From contig JAXHUH010000089.1 in NCBI GenBank assembly GCA_034211175.1, positions 1-14,624 of the forward strand: 14,624 bases of DNA, written 5' to 3'. Position 1 is the stretch's first letter. Each line of letters starts with the position of its first letter. Shown here piece by piece: positions 1 through 8,553 of the stretch. The translations under genes were made by a program, and so were the position numbers. This DNA is from JAXHUH01 sp034211175. GTDB lineage: Bacteria > Actinomycetota > Acidimicrobiia > Acidimicrobiales > CAIXPF01. Under the pieces are notes generated by a model that searched no databases, was not told the DNA's origin, and saw only the letters and a program-made list of their open reading frames with translations.

Positions 1-2
1 CC

Positions 3-2270
3 GCGCCCGACGGTGACGCGGCGACCGCCACGCCGGACGAGGAGTCCACGCCCACGACCGCACCCCCGGCCACCACGCCGGAGCCTGCGACGGGCGCGGC
101 GGCCGCCGGCGACACCGTCCCCACGGCCCCCGACCTCGGCGGGTTCGTCCCCGCCCAGGGCGACGACGTCTCGATCACGGCCCAGGAGGCCGTCGCCCTC
201 GCCCGGGAGGTGTTCGAGGACGCGGCGCTACCGGAAGACCCGCCCGGCGACATCCCGGTCGTGCTCGCGGTGGAGACGCCCCGGGGGCTCGAGTTCGTGG
301 CCCGGGACGTCGACGACGTCGCCGAGGCCGCCGCGTTCATCGACGGCGCCGACGACACCGGCGGCGAGGTCGTCGCCGCGTCCTACGACCACCCGGTCCA
401 GGCCTTCGACGGCCCCGTCGAGACCGCCGAGCCGGTCGACGCGCTCGGCACGGCCACCCTCGCCGACGCCGTGGCCGCCGCGTCGAGCAACGATCCCCTC
501 CGGTACTGCCAGTGGCAGCTGGAGGCCGCGAAGACGACGTTCGACGCCGCGTCGACCCTGGCGACCGGCGCCGGCGAGATCGTCGCCGTGATCGACACCG
601 GCGTCGACGCCTCCCACCCCGACCTGGCCGGCGCGCTCGTCGGCGGCCAGACCTTCCTGGTACCCGGGGTCACCGCACACGTCCTTCCGACCGACCCGGA
701 TTACGACTACTACTGGAACCCGACGTACGACCCCAACGGCCACGGCACCCACGTCGGCGCCATCATCGGCGCCCGCCGCGACAACGCCGTCGGCATCGTC
801 GGGCTCGCCCCGGGCGTGAAGATCATGCCGATCAAGGTCCTGAACGACGCCGGCTCCGGCACGTCGTCCGACGTCGCCCAGGGCATCACGTGGGCCACCG
901 ACAACGGCGCCACCGTGATCAACCTCAGCCTCGGCGGCACCGGGTACAGCTCGGTGGTCAAGGCCGCGGTCGACCACGCACTCGCCGCCGGCGTCACCGT
1001 CGTGGCCGCCGCCGGCAACAGCGGCCCGAACAGCGGTCCGATCTACCCGGCCGCCTACGACGGCGTCATCGGCGTCGGCGCCCTCGACCGCGACCTGGGC
1101 CCGGCCACCTTCAGCGCCTACGCGGACAGCCACCCCTACGTCGACATCTCCGCCCCCGGCGTCGACATCTGCTCGGCGTGGACGACGACGCCCCGCGAGC
1201 CCTTCGGCGGCCAGTACGCCGTCGTCAACGGCACCTCCCAGGCGACCCCCCACGTGGCCGCCGCGGCCGCGCTGCTGCTCGAGCCGAACGCCGGCATCGC
1301 GCCGGACGACGTCACCGCCCAGCTCGAGGCGACGGCGTTCGACGTCTGGGCCGGCGGCAACGACAACGTGACCGGCTTCGGCAACGTCGACCCGGAGACG
1401 GCGATCGCCGGGCTCGGCACCAACCTGCCCGACGCCGACCACCACCTGGTCGGTGACTTCGACGGCGACGGGTGGGACGACATCCTCCTCTACAACGAGG
1501 GTGGTGTCGCCGACGAGCTGTGGCGCCGTCGCCCCGGCGGTGTCGGGTTCACGATCTACGAGAAGACGATCAACGGGGTCTACACGCCCGTCGTCGGCGA
1601 CTTCGACGCCAACGGCTACGACGACATCCTCTGGTACTCACCCGGCAGCGGCGCCGACTACCTGTGGCGGCACTTCGCCAGTGGCGTGCACTCCTCGTAC
1701 ACGGTCATCAACGGCACCTACGAGCCGGTGGTGGGCGACTTCGACGCCAACGGCTACGACGACATCCTCTGGTACGCCGCCGGGGGTCGGCTCGACTACT
1801 ACTGGTACTACCACGGCTCGGGCTTCGTCTCCCGGGCGACCCGGATCAACGGGGTCTACACGCCCGTCGTCGGCGACTTCGACGCCAACGGCTACGACGA
1901 CATCCTCTGGTACTCACCCGGCAGGGGCGCGGACTACCTGTGGCGGCACTTCGCCAGTGGCCTCCGGTCCTCCTACACGGTCATCAACGGCGTCTACGAC
2001 CCGGTCGTCGGGGACTACGACGGCAACGGCTACGACGACATCGTGTGGTACCGGCCCGGCGCCACCGGCGTCTGGTACTACGTCCGCGGCGGCTACCGCC
2101 CCCGGTCGAACCCGGAGATCGTCGGGGACTTCCTGCCCCTCGCCGGGCAGTTCTTCAGCTACCAGTCGGCCGAGGACGTGATCTGGCACACGCCCGAGCG
2201 CCCGGACCCGGTCTGGCACGGCATCCCCAACGCCACGTTCGCCCTCCGCTACCTCGATTCGACCCGCTAG
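3..2270 (+). CDS. Secreted subtilisin-family (S8) serine protease with C-terminal FG-GAP repeats, 5' end cut by window edge
   Basis: The frame is open from the left edge, so the true start and any signal peptide lie outside the window. The first in-window start codon, GTG at 210, falls inside the propeptide and is not the real start. The order is: a Thr/Pro/Ala-rich linker (about the first 45 codons), an inhibitor-like propeptide, then a peptidase S8 domain. The catalytic triad is visible: Asp in VIDTGVD (codon 594-596), His in GHGTHVG (codon 741-743) and Ser in NGTSQATPHVA (codon 1236-1238). The oxyanion-hole Asn is in AAGNSGP (1017-1019). After the protease domain come five repeats headed DFDGDGWDD, DFDANGYDD (three times) and DYDGNGYDD, then a degenerate sixth copy. 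These resemble the Ca-binding loops of FG-GAP/VCBS beta-propeller repeats. The family cleaves proteins outside the cell. The propeller probably helps adhesion or substrate binding, which is inference. The substrate is unknown. Confidence 0.93.
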   Translation, partial: APDGDAATATPDEESTPTTAPPATTPEPATGAAAAGDTVPTAPDLGGFVPAQGDDVSITAQEAVALAREVFEDAALPEDPPGDIPVVLAVETPRGLEFVARDVDDVAEAAAFIDGADDTGGEVVAASYDHPVQAFDGPVETAEPVDALGTATLADAVAAASSNDPLRYCQWQLEAAKTTFDAASTLATGAGEIVAVIDTGVDASHPDLAGALVGGQTFLVPGVTAHVLPTDPDYDYYWNPTYDPNGHGTHVGAIIGARRDNAVGIVGLAPGVKIMPIKVLNDAGSGTSSDVAQGITWATDNGATVINLSLGGTGYSSVVKAAVDHALAAGVTVVAAAGNSGPNSGPIYPAAYDGVIGVGALDRDLGPATFSAYADSHPYVDISAPGVDICSAWTTTPREPFGGQYAVVNGTSQATPHVAAAAALLLEPNAGIAPDDVTAQLEATAFDVWAGGNDNVTGFGNVDPETAIAGLGTNLPDADHHLVGDFDGDGWDDILLYNEGGVADELWRRRPGGVGFTIYEKTINGVYTPVVGDFDANGYDDILWYSPGSGADYLWRHFASGVHSSYTVINGTYEPVVGDFDANGYDDILWYAAGGRLDYYWYYHGSGFVSRATRINGVYTPVVGDFDANGYDDILWYSPGRGADYLWRHFASGLRSSYTVINGVYDPVVGDYDGNGYDDIVWYRPGATGVWYYVRGGYRPRSNPEIVGDFLPLAGQFFSYQSAEDVIWHTPERPDPVWHGIPNATFALRYLDSTR
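1455..2099 (+). repeat. FG-GAP-type tandem repeats inside the protease gene
   Basis: The Asp codons that open the DxDxxGxDD loops lie at 1455, 1599, 1737, 1875 and 2013. Spacing is 144, 138, 138 and 138 bp, so the period is 48 and then exactly 46 residues. Within the array, 1569-1685 and 1845-1961 are 117 bp long and differ at only two bases. This indicates that a two-repeat (276-bp) block was copied recently or kept uniform by gene conversion. Confidence 0.9.
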
Positions 2271-2275
2271 CCGCC

Positions 2276-2293
2276 GGCGCGGCGAACCGCGCC
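2276..2293 (+). terminator. Hairpin after the protease gene
   Basis: GGCGCGG (2276-2282) and CCGCGCC (2287-2293) form a perfect 7-bp stem with a CGAA loop, five bases after the protease stop codon and in the 55-bp gap before the convergent helicase stop. There is no T-run. As a short GC stem in a convergent gap it is a plausible terminator for the protease gene and possibly for both genes. Confidence 0.45.
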
Positions 2294-2325
2294 CGTCTCC
2301 CTGGGCGAGCTCGTGCGGCCGGGCG

Positions 2326-4008
2326 TCAGCGCGCCGCCCGGCGGAGGCGGTAGCGGGCCCGTTCGAGCCAGCGCTCGCCCTGGTCACGTCGGGCCTCGAG
2401 CTGCTCGACGGTCGCCTCGGTCACCTTCTTGACCTTGGTCAGCCGGTTCAGCTCGGCGTTGACCTTGCCGTGGGTCCAGCCGGTGACCAGCGCGAGCTCC
2501 GCCACGATGCGGGAGTTCTCCTCCCGCAGCTCCTTGCGGCGGGTGCGCACGTCGATCGGTGAGCCCGCGCTCCCCCGGCCCGCACCGGCCAGCGGGGGCA
2601 GCGGCGCCAGGGGCAGCTCGAGGTCGGCGAGCTGGTCGTCGGGCGGCGGGTTCCACTCGATGTCGTCGGGGTGGTCGGGGTCGAACACCGACCGGTCGGC
2701 CTCGTCGTCGAGCGGGGTGGCCGACACCGCGGCGAACAGCGAGAGCTGCTCGTCGTCGCCGAGGTCGTCCAGCGCGGTCGGGTCCTCCTGCTGGGGCCCG
2801 GCCTCCGGCGGCGGCTCGAGGCCGTCCTCGGCGGGCTTGCGCAGCGAGTGCCGGCGGTGGTCGGCGATCTGCTGGGAGTAGGTGCGCAGCCGGCTGTCGT
2901 CGGGGATGAGCATGTAGGCCCGCTGGCGGCGCAACGGGCCGTTCCAGCGCACCAGACGGCCGACGGCCTGGCGGAAGAACAGCTCGGTCGTGGTCGTCGT
3001 CGCGTAGACACCGACCCGCAGCCGGGGGATGTCCACGCCCTCCGACACCATGCGCACGGCGACGATCCACGGCTCCTGGGACTCGGCGAAGCGGGCGATG
3101 CGCTCCGAGGAGTCCTTCTCGTCCGACAGCGCCAGCGTGGGCCGGACCCGGAAGCGCCGCTCGAACATGTCGGCGATGCCGCGCGCGTGGTCCTGGTCGG
3201 TGGCGATGACGAGGCCGGCCGCATTGGCCTGGGTGCGGCGCAGGTCGGCGAGCAGGGCGTGGCCCTGGCGGATCACCGCCGGCATCCACTCGCCGTCGAG
3301 CGACAGCGCGGTGCGCAGCCGCTGGTTCGACTTCACCCGGCCGAGAGCGTCGTCGAAGGTGTGCGACAGCATCTGGCCGTCGGGGGCGACCCACTCCATG
3401 TGCCCGTTGAGGCGGGGGAAGAACACGGGCCGCACGACGCCGCCGTCGGCCAGGGCCTCCTTGTAGCCGTACTCGAAGTCGGGCACGGCCTCGTCGAGGC
3501 GGTAGTTGACGAACGGGATCGCCTGGGTGTCGGAGCGGAACGGCGTGCCCGACAGCCCGATCCGGCGGCCGGCGAGCTCGAACGCCCGGCGCACGCCGCC
3601 GCCCCAGGCCCGCTCGTCCGCCGCGTGGTGGATCTCGTCGAGGACGACGACGCCGTCGCGGCTGAGGCTGCGGAACGGCTCGGGGTCGTTGGCCACCTGC
3701 TGGTAGGTGGTGACGACGCCGTGGAAGTCGCCGGGCAGGCCGTCGGCCGGCGACCACATCGGCTCGAGGTAGAGGTCGAACCGGGAGGCGTTCTCGGCCC
3801 ACTGGACCTTGAGGTGCTGCGTGGGCGCGACGACCACGAGCCTCGACCCCTGGCGGCTGGCCATCTCCTGGCGGGCGGCGGTGAGCGCGAAGGTCGTCTT
3901 GCCCGCACCGGGGGTGGCGACGGTCAGGAAGTCGGGGCTCTCGGTGGTGGTCAGGCGCTCGAGCGCGAGCTTCTGCCACGGACGGAGTCGGATCGATCTG
4001 GCGGCCAT
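2326..4008 (-). CDS. Superfamily 2 DEAD/DEAH-box helicase (type III restriction/XPB-like), about 560 aa
   Basis: ATP-dependent nucleic-acid translocase or helicase, cytoplasmic. The start is placed at ATG 4008-4006 (MAARSIRLRPWQ), because the conserved RPWQ box follows at once. An upstream ATG at 4080 adds 24 residues that look non-coding and would run into the inverted repeat. Motifs in order: RPWQ at residues 9-12, Walker A ATPGAGKTT at 31-39, Walker B LDEIH at 123-127, motif III SGTPF at 153-157, then in the second RecA domain VSEGVDIPRL and the arginine-finger box QAVGRLVRW. A Pro/Asp-rich acidic linker follows, then a Lys/Arg-rich C-terminal tail (about the last 70 residues, from ELREENSRIVAEL) that may be coiled-coil or helix-turn-helix. 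The tail resembles no nuclease I can name. No methylase or nuclease partner lies beside it, so a restriction role is not supported. DNA repair or stress work is possible. The Shine-Dalgarno is weak. Confidence 0.88.
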   Translation of the reverse strand: MAARSIRLRPWQKLALERLTTTESPDFLTVATPGAGKTTFALTAARQEMASRQGSRLVVVAPTQHLKVQWAENASRFDLYLEPMWSPADGLPGDFHGVVTTYQQVANDPEPFRSLSRDGVVVLDEIHHAADERAWGGGVRRAFELAGRRIGLSGTPFRSDTQAIPFVNYRLDEAVPDFEYGYKEALADGGVVRPVFFPRLNGHMEWVAPDGQMLSHTFDDALGRVKSNQRLRTALSLDGEWMPAVIRQGHALLADLRRTQANAAGLVIATDQDHARGIADMFERRFRVRPTLALSDEKDSSERIARFAESQEPWIVAVRMVSEGVDIPRLRVGVYATTTTTELFFRQAVGRLVRWNGPLRRQRAYMLIPDDSRLRTYSQQIADHRRHSLRKPAEDGLEPPPEAGPQQEDPTALDDLGDDEQLSLFAAVSATPLDDEADRSVFDPDHPDDIEWNPPPDDQLADLELPLAPLPPLAGAGRGSAGSPIDVRTRRKELREENSRIVAELALVTGWTHGKVNAELNRLTKVKKVTEATVEQLEARRDQGERWLERARYRLRRAAR

Positions 4009-4087
4009 CGGCGAGCCGGGGACGGCGGTCCCCGGGGCGCACGATCCTACCGGCTGCACCCCCACCCCCGACCGAACCACCGCCGTC

Positions 4088-4161
4088 CCCCACCCAGCCG
4101 AACTGGCGTGGTTCTCTGCTCCGCGCGCCGTCGTTCTCCCACGCCAGTTCGGGGTGGGGGG
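4088..4161 (-). repeat. Long inverted repeat between hrpB and the downstream helicase gene
   Basis: A perfect 14-bp inverted repeat, CCGAACTGGCGTGG (4098-4111) and CCACGCCAGTTCGG (4139-4152), encloses a 27-nt loop. Stacked C-rich and G-rich flanks (4088-4096 and 4155-4161) extend the pairing with a small internal mismatch. It ends directly at the hrpB stop codon (4164-4162, minus strand) and starts about 80 bp before the next gene. It could terminate hrpB transcription, although no T-run follows the stem. The long arms and the loop content (TTCTC present near both ends) also suit a small dispersed palindromic element. Confidence 0.6.
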
Positions 4162-6813
4162 TCAGGGGGTGCGGCGGCCCTCGGCGCGCTTGGTGCGGGT
4201 CGTGGGGGTGGCGTTGGCCGGGTCCTCGGGCCACGGGTGCTTCGGGTAGCGGCCCCGCATCTCGGCGCGGACCTGGGCGTAGCTGCCGGCCCAGAACCCG
4301 GCCAGGTCGGTGGTGACCTGGATCGGGCGGCGGGCCGGCGACAACAGCTCGAGCGTCACCGGCACCCGGCCGCCGGCCACCGTCGGGCCGGCCGACGCGC
4401 CGAGCATCTCCTGGAGCCGGACCGACAGCACGACCCGGTCCTCCTCGTAGCGCAGCGCCGCCCGCCGCCCGGTGGGCAGCTCGACGTGGGTCGGCGCGAG
4501 GCGGTCGACCTCGGCCAGCCGCTGCCAGCCGACCCGCTCGGCCATCACGTTCCGCAGGTCGACGCGGCCGAGGTCGCGAACCCGGCGGGCGGTGCCGAGA
4601 TGGCGGGGCAACCAGTCGTCGACGTCGGCGACCAGGGCGTCGTCGGTCAGGTCGGGCCACGACGGGTCGATCCCGTGGAGGAACCCGACCCGGGTGGCGA
4701 GGTCGCGGGCCGCGTCGGAGCGGCCCAGCAGGTCGAGCCCGCGGCTGCGGACCGCGTCGGCCAGCGCAGAGGCGAGCAGCTCCGGCGGCGGGGTGTCGAG
4801 CGGCGAGGCCCGCAGGACGATGGCACCGAGGCTCCGCTGGCGCTGCGCGACCACCTCGCCGCTCTGCTCGTCCCAGCGGACGACGTCCGCCTCGAGGACC
4901 CGGTCACCGAGCTCGTCGACCACGACCTCGGCCGAGGTCGCCGCGGCGAGGTGGATCCGCCCGTCGGCCCGACCGTCACCCCCGCCGTCGAGCGACGCCA
5001 CGACCAGCCACTCCTCGCCGGCCAACGGATCGCGGGGCCGCAGCCGGGCACCGCGGCCGTTGGCCAGCAGGTAGCGGGCCTCGCCGCCCGGGTCGTCGCC
5101 GGCGCCCGACGGCCCGCCCGCCCCCGTCGGACGGCGGCGGGCGACCCGGTCCGGGTACGCCCACACCAGCAGACGGCCGACATCGACGACGTCGGCCGCG
5201 TCCTTCCTCTGTCCCCTCCTGCCGGTCCCGGGCCCGGACCCCGATCCGGGACCACCGAGGCGACCCGTCCACGCACGGGCCTGGCGGCGGGCCCGGGCGA
5301 CCGCGGCGCGCCGGGTCTCGTGACCGGGCGGCGGTCGGCGGCCGCCGAGCACGTCGAGCCGAATCCCGAGATCGGCGCTGCGGTCGCCGGCCGGTGCGGC
5401 GACCAGGTCGTTCTCCGACAGGACCGCGGCGAGGTCGGCCGCCTCCCCGGTGTGGCCGGCAGCGGCGGCCCGCACGAGCAGGTGGGCGATGCGGGGGTGG
5501 GCGCCGAGCGCGACCATCGCGTGCCCGTCCGCCGTGCACCGGCCGCGGTCGTCGATTGCGCCGAGGGCCACCAGCAGCTCGCCGGCCACGGCCAGGGCGG
5601 CGGCCGGGGGCGGGTCGAGCCACCGGAGCTCGTCCGGGGTCGTGCCCCAGGCCGCGACCTCGAGTGCGAGACCGGCGAGGTCGGCCGAGAGGATCTCGGG
5701 CTCGTCGAGCGGGCGCAGCCGGTCGGTCGGGTCCCACAGCCGCAGCGCGAGGCCGGGGCCGAGGCGCCCGGCGCGGCCGGCCCGCTGGTCGGCCGACGCC
5801 GCCGAGACCGGCACGGTCTCCAGCCGGCTCAGACCGGACCCGGGGTCGTGACGGGGGCGGCGGGCGAGCCCGGCATCGACCACCGCGGCGATCCCCGGCA
5901 CCGTGAGCGAGCTCTCGGCGATGGCGCTGGCGACGACCACCTTCCGCCGACCGGCCGGGCTCGGGGCCAGCGCCCGGTCCTGGTCGTCGGCACCGAGTGC
6001 GCCGTACAGGGCGACCACGTCGACCGACGACGTCACCCGCCCGGCGAGGCGCTCGACGACCCGACGGATCTCGGCCTCGCCGGGGAGGAACACGAGCACC
6101 CCGCCGTCGATCTCGCCGAGCGCGGCGATCGTGGCGTCGACCGCGGCGTCGACCGCCGCCCGGCCGCGGTCACCGCCGGGGCGGGGCCGCCCGACGTGAC
6201 GGACCTCGACCGGGTACGTGCGCCCCTCGGCCGTCACCACCGGCGCCGGGCCCGCGGCGTCGCCGGACCGCGGGGCCCCCAACCACGCCGCGATCGGGGT
6301 CGGGTCGATGGTGGCCGACATGGCGCCGAGGCGGAGGTCGTCGCGCAGCCCGTCGCGGGCGTCGAGGGCCATGGCCAGCGCGAGGTCGAGGTCGACCGAG
6401 CGCTCGTGGACCTCGTCGGCGAGCACGGCGCCGATGCCGTCGAGCGACGGGTCGGCCTGGAGGCGCCGGACGAGCAGGCCCTCGGTGACGACCTCGATGC
6501 GGGTCGACGCCGAGGTCCGGCGTTCCTGGCGCACCGAGTACCCGACCGTGCGCCCCACCGGTTCGCCCAGCAGCTCGGCCATCCGCTGCGCGGCGGCGCG
6601 GGCGGCGAGGCGGCGGGGCTCGGTGACCACGATCCGGCCGTCGCCGAGCCACGACTCGCCCAGTAGGGCGAGCGGCACCAGCGTCGTCTTACCGCTGCCG
6701 GGTGGGGCGACGACGACGACCGAGCCCGCATCGGCGAGCGCGGCCCGGACGTCGTCGAGCACCCCGGCGACGGGGAGATCAGCCGCCGCGGGCGGCACCG
6801 GGACGGGGGTCAT
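4162..6813 (-). CDS. hrpB: ATP-dependent helicase HrpB (DEAH-type, DExH/RHA-like family), 883 aa
   Basis: RNA-helicase-like protein of the DExH family; its cellular role in bacteria is poorly defined. Motifs visible: Walker A APPGSGKTT at residues 36-44, motif Ia TEPRRLAARAAAQRM at 64-78, Walker B with the box as DEVH at 133-136 followed by ERS, motif III MSAT at 165-168, and motif VI SADQRAGRAGRLGPG near residue 340. The long C-terminal part after residue 450 matches the HrpB-specific C-terminal region, with the ending LELLSPARRPIQVTTDLAGFW and PKHPWPEDP. The length is close to, slightly above, the usual 800-850 residues, with an extra Gly/Ser/Arg-rich insert near residues 520-570. ATG at 6813 is the only sensible start and lies about 35 codons before the Walker A. 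The gene is divergent from the acyl-CoA synthetase and is followed in the same direction by another helicase. Confidence 0.95.
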   Translation of the reverse strand: MTPVPVPPAAADLPVAGVLDDVRAALADAGSVVVVAPPGSGKTTLVPLALLGESWLGDGRIVVTEPRRLAARAAAQRMAELLGEPVGRTVGYSVRQERRTSASTRIEVVTEGLLVRRLQADPSLDGIGAVLADEVHERSVDLDLALAMALDARDGLRDDLRLGAMSATIDPTPIAAWLGAPRSGDAAGPAPVVTAEGRTYPVEVRHVGRPRPGGDRGRAAVDAAVDATIAALGEIDGGVLVFLPGEAEIRRVVERLAGRVTSSVDVVALYGALGADDQDRALAPSPAGRRKVVVASAIAESSLTVPGIAAVVDAGLARRPRHDPGSGLSRLETVPVSAASADQRAGRAGRLGPGLALRLWDPTDRLRPLDEPEILSADLAGLALEVAAWGTTPDELRWLDPPPAAALAVAGELLVALGAIDDRGRCTADGHAMVALGAHPRIAHLLVRAAAAGHTGEAADLAAVLSENDLVAAPAGDRSADLGIRLDVLGGRRPPPGHETRRAAVARARRQARAWTGRLGGPGSGSGPGTGRRGQRKDAADVVDVGRLLVWAYPDRVARRRPTGAGGPSGAGDDPGGEARYLLANGRGARLRPRDPLAGEEWLVVASLDGGGDGRADGRIHLAAATSAEVVVDELGDRVLEADVVRWDEQSGEVVAQRQRSLGAIVLRASPLDTPPPELLASALADAVRSRGLDLLGRSDAARDLATRVGFLHGIDPSWPDLTDDALVADVDDWLPRHLGTARRVRDLGRVDLRNVMAERVGWQRLAEVDRLAPTHVELPTGRRAALRYEEDRVVLSVRLQEMLGASAGPTVAGGRVPVTLELLSPARRPIQVTTDLAGFWAGSYAQVRAEMRGRYPKHPWPEDPANATPTTRTKRAEGRRTP

Positions 6814-6839
6814 CGCCGGGCCCCGTCGACGGCCGCACG

Positions 6840-6876
6840 CGACCCGACGCGACCCGTCGGGACGGGCGTCGGGTCG
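6840..6876. promoter_or_regulatory. Inverted repeat in the divergent hrpB / acyl-CoA synthetase intergenic region
   Basis: CGACCCGACGC (6840-6850) and GCGTCGGGTCG (6866-6876) are perfect 11-bp arms with a 15-nt spacer, 27 bp upstream of hrpB and 126 bp upstream of the synthetase start. The position in a 189-bp divergent gap suits an operator or a 5' leader hairpin. I see no convincing -35/-10 pair for either gene. Confidence 0.35.
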
Positions 6877-6991
6877 ACCGTTCGGCGGCGGGACATGGAC
6901 CGGACGCTACCGGCGGTGGCGAACTCGTCTCGCTCGGACAGTTTCACGCGCGCGATCATCGGGTCGGATCGGCAGCCGGGGGGCGCCGGCC

Positions 6992-6999
6992 AAGGGGGG
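6992..6999 (+). promoter_or_regulatory. Ribosome binding site deciding the acyl-CoA synthetase start
   Basis: AAGGGGGG lies just before ATG 7003 and supports that start over the in-frame ATG at 6895, which has no purine-rich site and would add 36 residues of non-conserved sequence. Confidence 0.6.
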
Positions 7000-7002
7000 A
7001 CA

Positions 7003-8553
7003 ATGGGGTATCCGGGCACGTTCGCGCAGACGCGGGGCGATCACCCCGCGGTCGTCATGGCCCGCTCCGGCGAGGTCGTCACCTACCGGGAGCTCGACGA
7101 ACGATCGAACCGGCTCGCCCACCTGCTGCGGGCCGCCGGCCTGGGCCGCGGCGACCACCTCGCGCTGTTCTGCGAGAACAACGCGCGGTTCATGGAGGTC
7201 GTGTGGGCCGGGCTGCGGTCGGGCATCTACGTGACCGCGATCAACAGCCACCTGACCGCGCCGGAGGTCGCGTACATCGTCCGGGACTGCGAGGCGACGG
7301 CGCTGGTGTCCTCGCAGGCACTGGCCGAGGTCGCCGCCGGGCTCACCGGTGAGCACGACGTCGCCGACGTGCGGGTGCGGCTGATGATCGACGGCGCCAT
7401 CGACGGGTGGGAGCGCTACGAGGACGCCATCGCCGAGTACCCGGCGACGCCGATCGACGACGAGTCACACGGCACCCCGATGCTCTACAGCTCCGGGACC
7501 ACGGGCCGCCCCAAGGGCATCCGCCGCCCCATGATCGAGGGCCACCCGTCGGAGATGGACCCGCGCTCGGTCGCGTTCGCCACCATCTACGGCTACGACG
7601 CCGACATGGTGTACCTGTCGCCCGCGCCGATGTACCACGCCGCGCCGCTGGCGTTCTCGACGATCGTGCACCGCTACGGCGGCACCGTCCTCATCATGGA
7701 GCGCTTCGACCCGGCCGAGGCGTTGGAGCTGATCGAGCGCTACCGGGTGACCCACAGCCAGTGGGTCCCGACGATGTTCGTGCGGATGCTCAAGCTCGAC
7801 GAGTCCGAGCGGGCCCGCCACGACCTGTCGAGCCTGCGCTACGCCATCCACGCCGCCGCGCCGTGCCCGGTGCCGGTGAAGCAGCAGATGATCGAGTGGT
7901 GGGGGCCGATCCTCTACGAGTACTACGCGGGCACCGAGGGCAACGGGGCCACCCAGATCAACTCGGAGGAGTGGCTGCGCAAGCCGGGCTCGGTCGGGCG
8001 GGTCCGCGCCGGTGCCATCCACATCGTCGACGGCGAGGGCAACGAGCTGCCGCCGGGTGAGGTCGGCTCGATCTACTTCTCGGGCGGGGGCTCGTTCGAG
8101 TACCACAACGACCCGGAGAAGACGGCGGGCGCCCACCTGAACGACTGGTCGACGCTCGGCGACGTCGGCTACCTCGACGACGAGGGCTACCTGTTCCTGT
8201 CCGACCGGCGCGCCGATCTGATCATCTGCGGCGGCGTCAACATCTACCCGCGCGAGATCGAGGACGTGCTCGTCACCCACCCGAAGGTGGCCGATGTCGC
8301 GGTGTTCGGGATCCCCGACGACGACCTCGGGGAGGTCGTGCAGGCGGTGGTCCAGCCGATCGCCGGGGTCGACGGCGACGACGCGCTGGGTGCGGAGCTA
8401 CGGGCATGGCTCGACGAGCGGCTCGCCAAGTTCAAGCGGCCCCGGGCCATCGACTTCGAGGCCGAGCTGCCCCGCCTGCCGACCGGCAAGCTGTACAAGC
8501 GGCTCCTGCGGGACCGCTACCGGGGCGAGACGAAGCCGGCGACCATCGTCTGA
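7003..8553 (+). CDS. Acyl-CoA synthetase / AMP-dependent ligase (FadD-like), 516 aa
   Basis: ANL-superfamily enzyme that activates a carboxylic acid with ATP to an acyl-adenylate and then to a CoA thioester; cytoplasmic. Visible motifs: the P-loop YSSGTTGRPKG at residues 162-172, the aromatic/acid-binding box EYYAGTEGNG near 306-315, the hinge and ATP-binding segment GDVGYLDDEGYLFLSDRRAD from about 386, GGVNIYPREIEDVL, and the C-terminal catalytic Lys in LPTGKL (Lys496, codon 8488-8490). All residues needed for both half-reactions are present. The start MGYPGTFAQTRGDHPAVV is set by the Shine-Dalgarno and by homology to FadD-type N-termini. The substrate cannot be told from sequence; fatty, cyclic or aromatic acids are all possible. 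No CoA-pathway partner gene is adjacent. Confidence 0.94.
   Translation: MGYPGTFAQTRGDHPAVVMARSGEVVTYRELDERSNRLAHLLRAAGLGRGDHLALFCENNARFMEVVWAGLRSGIYVTAINSHLTAPEVAYIVRDCEATALVSSQALAEVAAGLTGEHDVADVRVRLMIDGAIDGWERYEDAIAEYPATPIDDESHGTPMLYSSGTTGRPKGIRRPMIEGHPSEMDPRSVAFATIYGYDADMVYLSPAPMYHAAPLAFSTIVHRYGGTVLIMERFDPAEALELIERYRVTHSQWVPTMFVRMLKLDESERARHDLSSLRYAIHAAAPCPVPVKQQMIEWWGPILYEYYAGTEGNGATQINSEEWLRKPGSVGRVRAGAIHIVDGEGNELPPGEVGSIYFSGGGSFEYHNDPEKTAGAHLNDWSTLGDVGYLDDEGYLFLSDRRADLIICGGVNIYPREIEDVLVTHPKVADVAVFGIPDDDLGEVVQAVVQPIAGVDGDDALGAELRAWLDERLAKFKRPRAIDFEAELPRLPTGKLYKRLLRDRYRGETKPATIV

Noticed and set aside
228..1445. Minus-strand 405-codon frame
   Set aside because: It is antisense to the protease domain with its complete catalytic triad; it is rich in Gly, Val and Arg with no motif.
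4009..4080. Earlier ATG for the DEAD/DEAH helicase
   Set aside because: The added 24 residues are translated intergenic sequence next to the inverted repeat, and the conserved N-terminus begins right after ATG 4008.
2671..6666. A plus-strand open frame of more than 1300 codons
   Set aside because: It lies antisense to the helicase and hrpB genes, whose motifs are intact. Long antisense frames are expected at this GC content, and its product has no recognisable domain.
6895..7002. Earlier in-frame ATG for the acyl-CoA synthetase
   Set aside because: It has no ribosome site and adds non-conserved residues; ATG 7003 has a purine-rich site and matches the family N-terminus.
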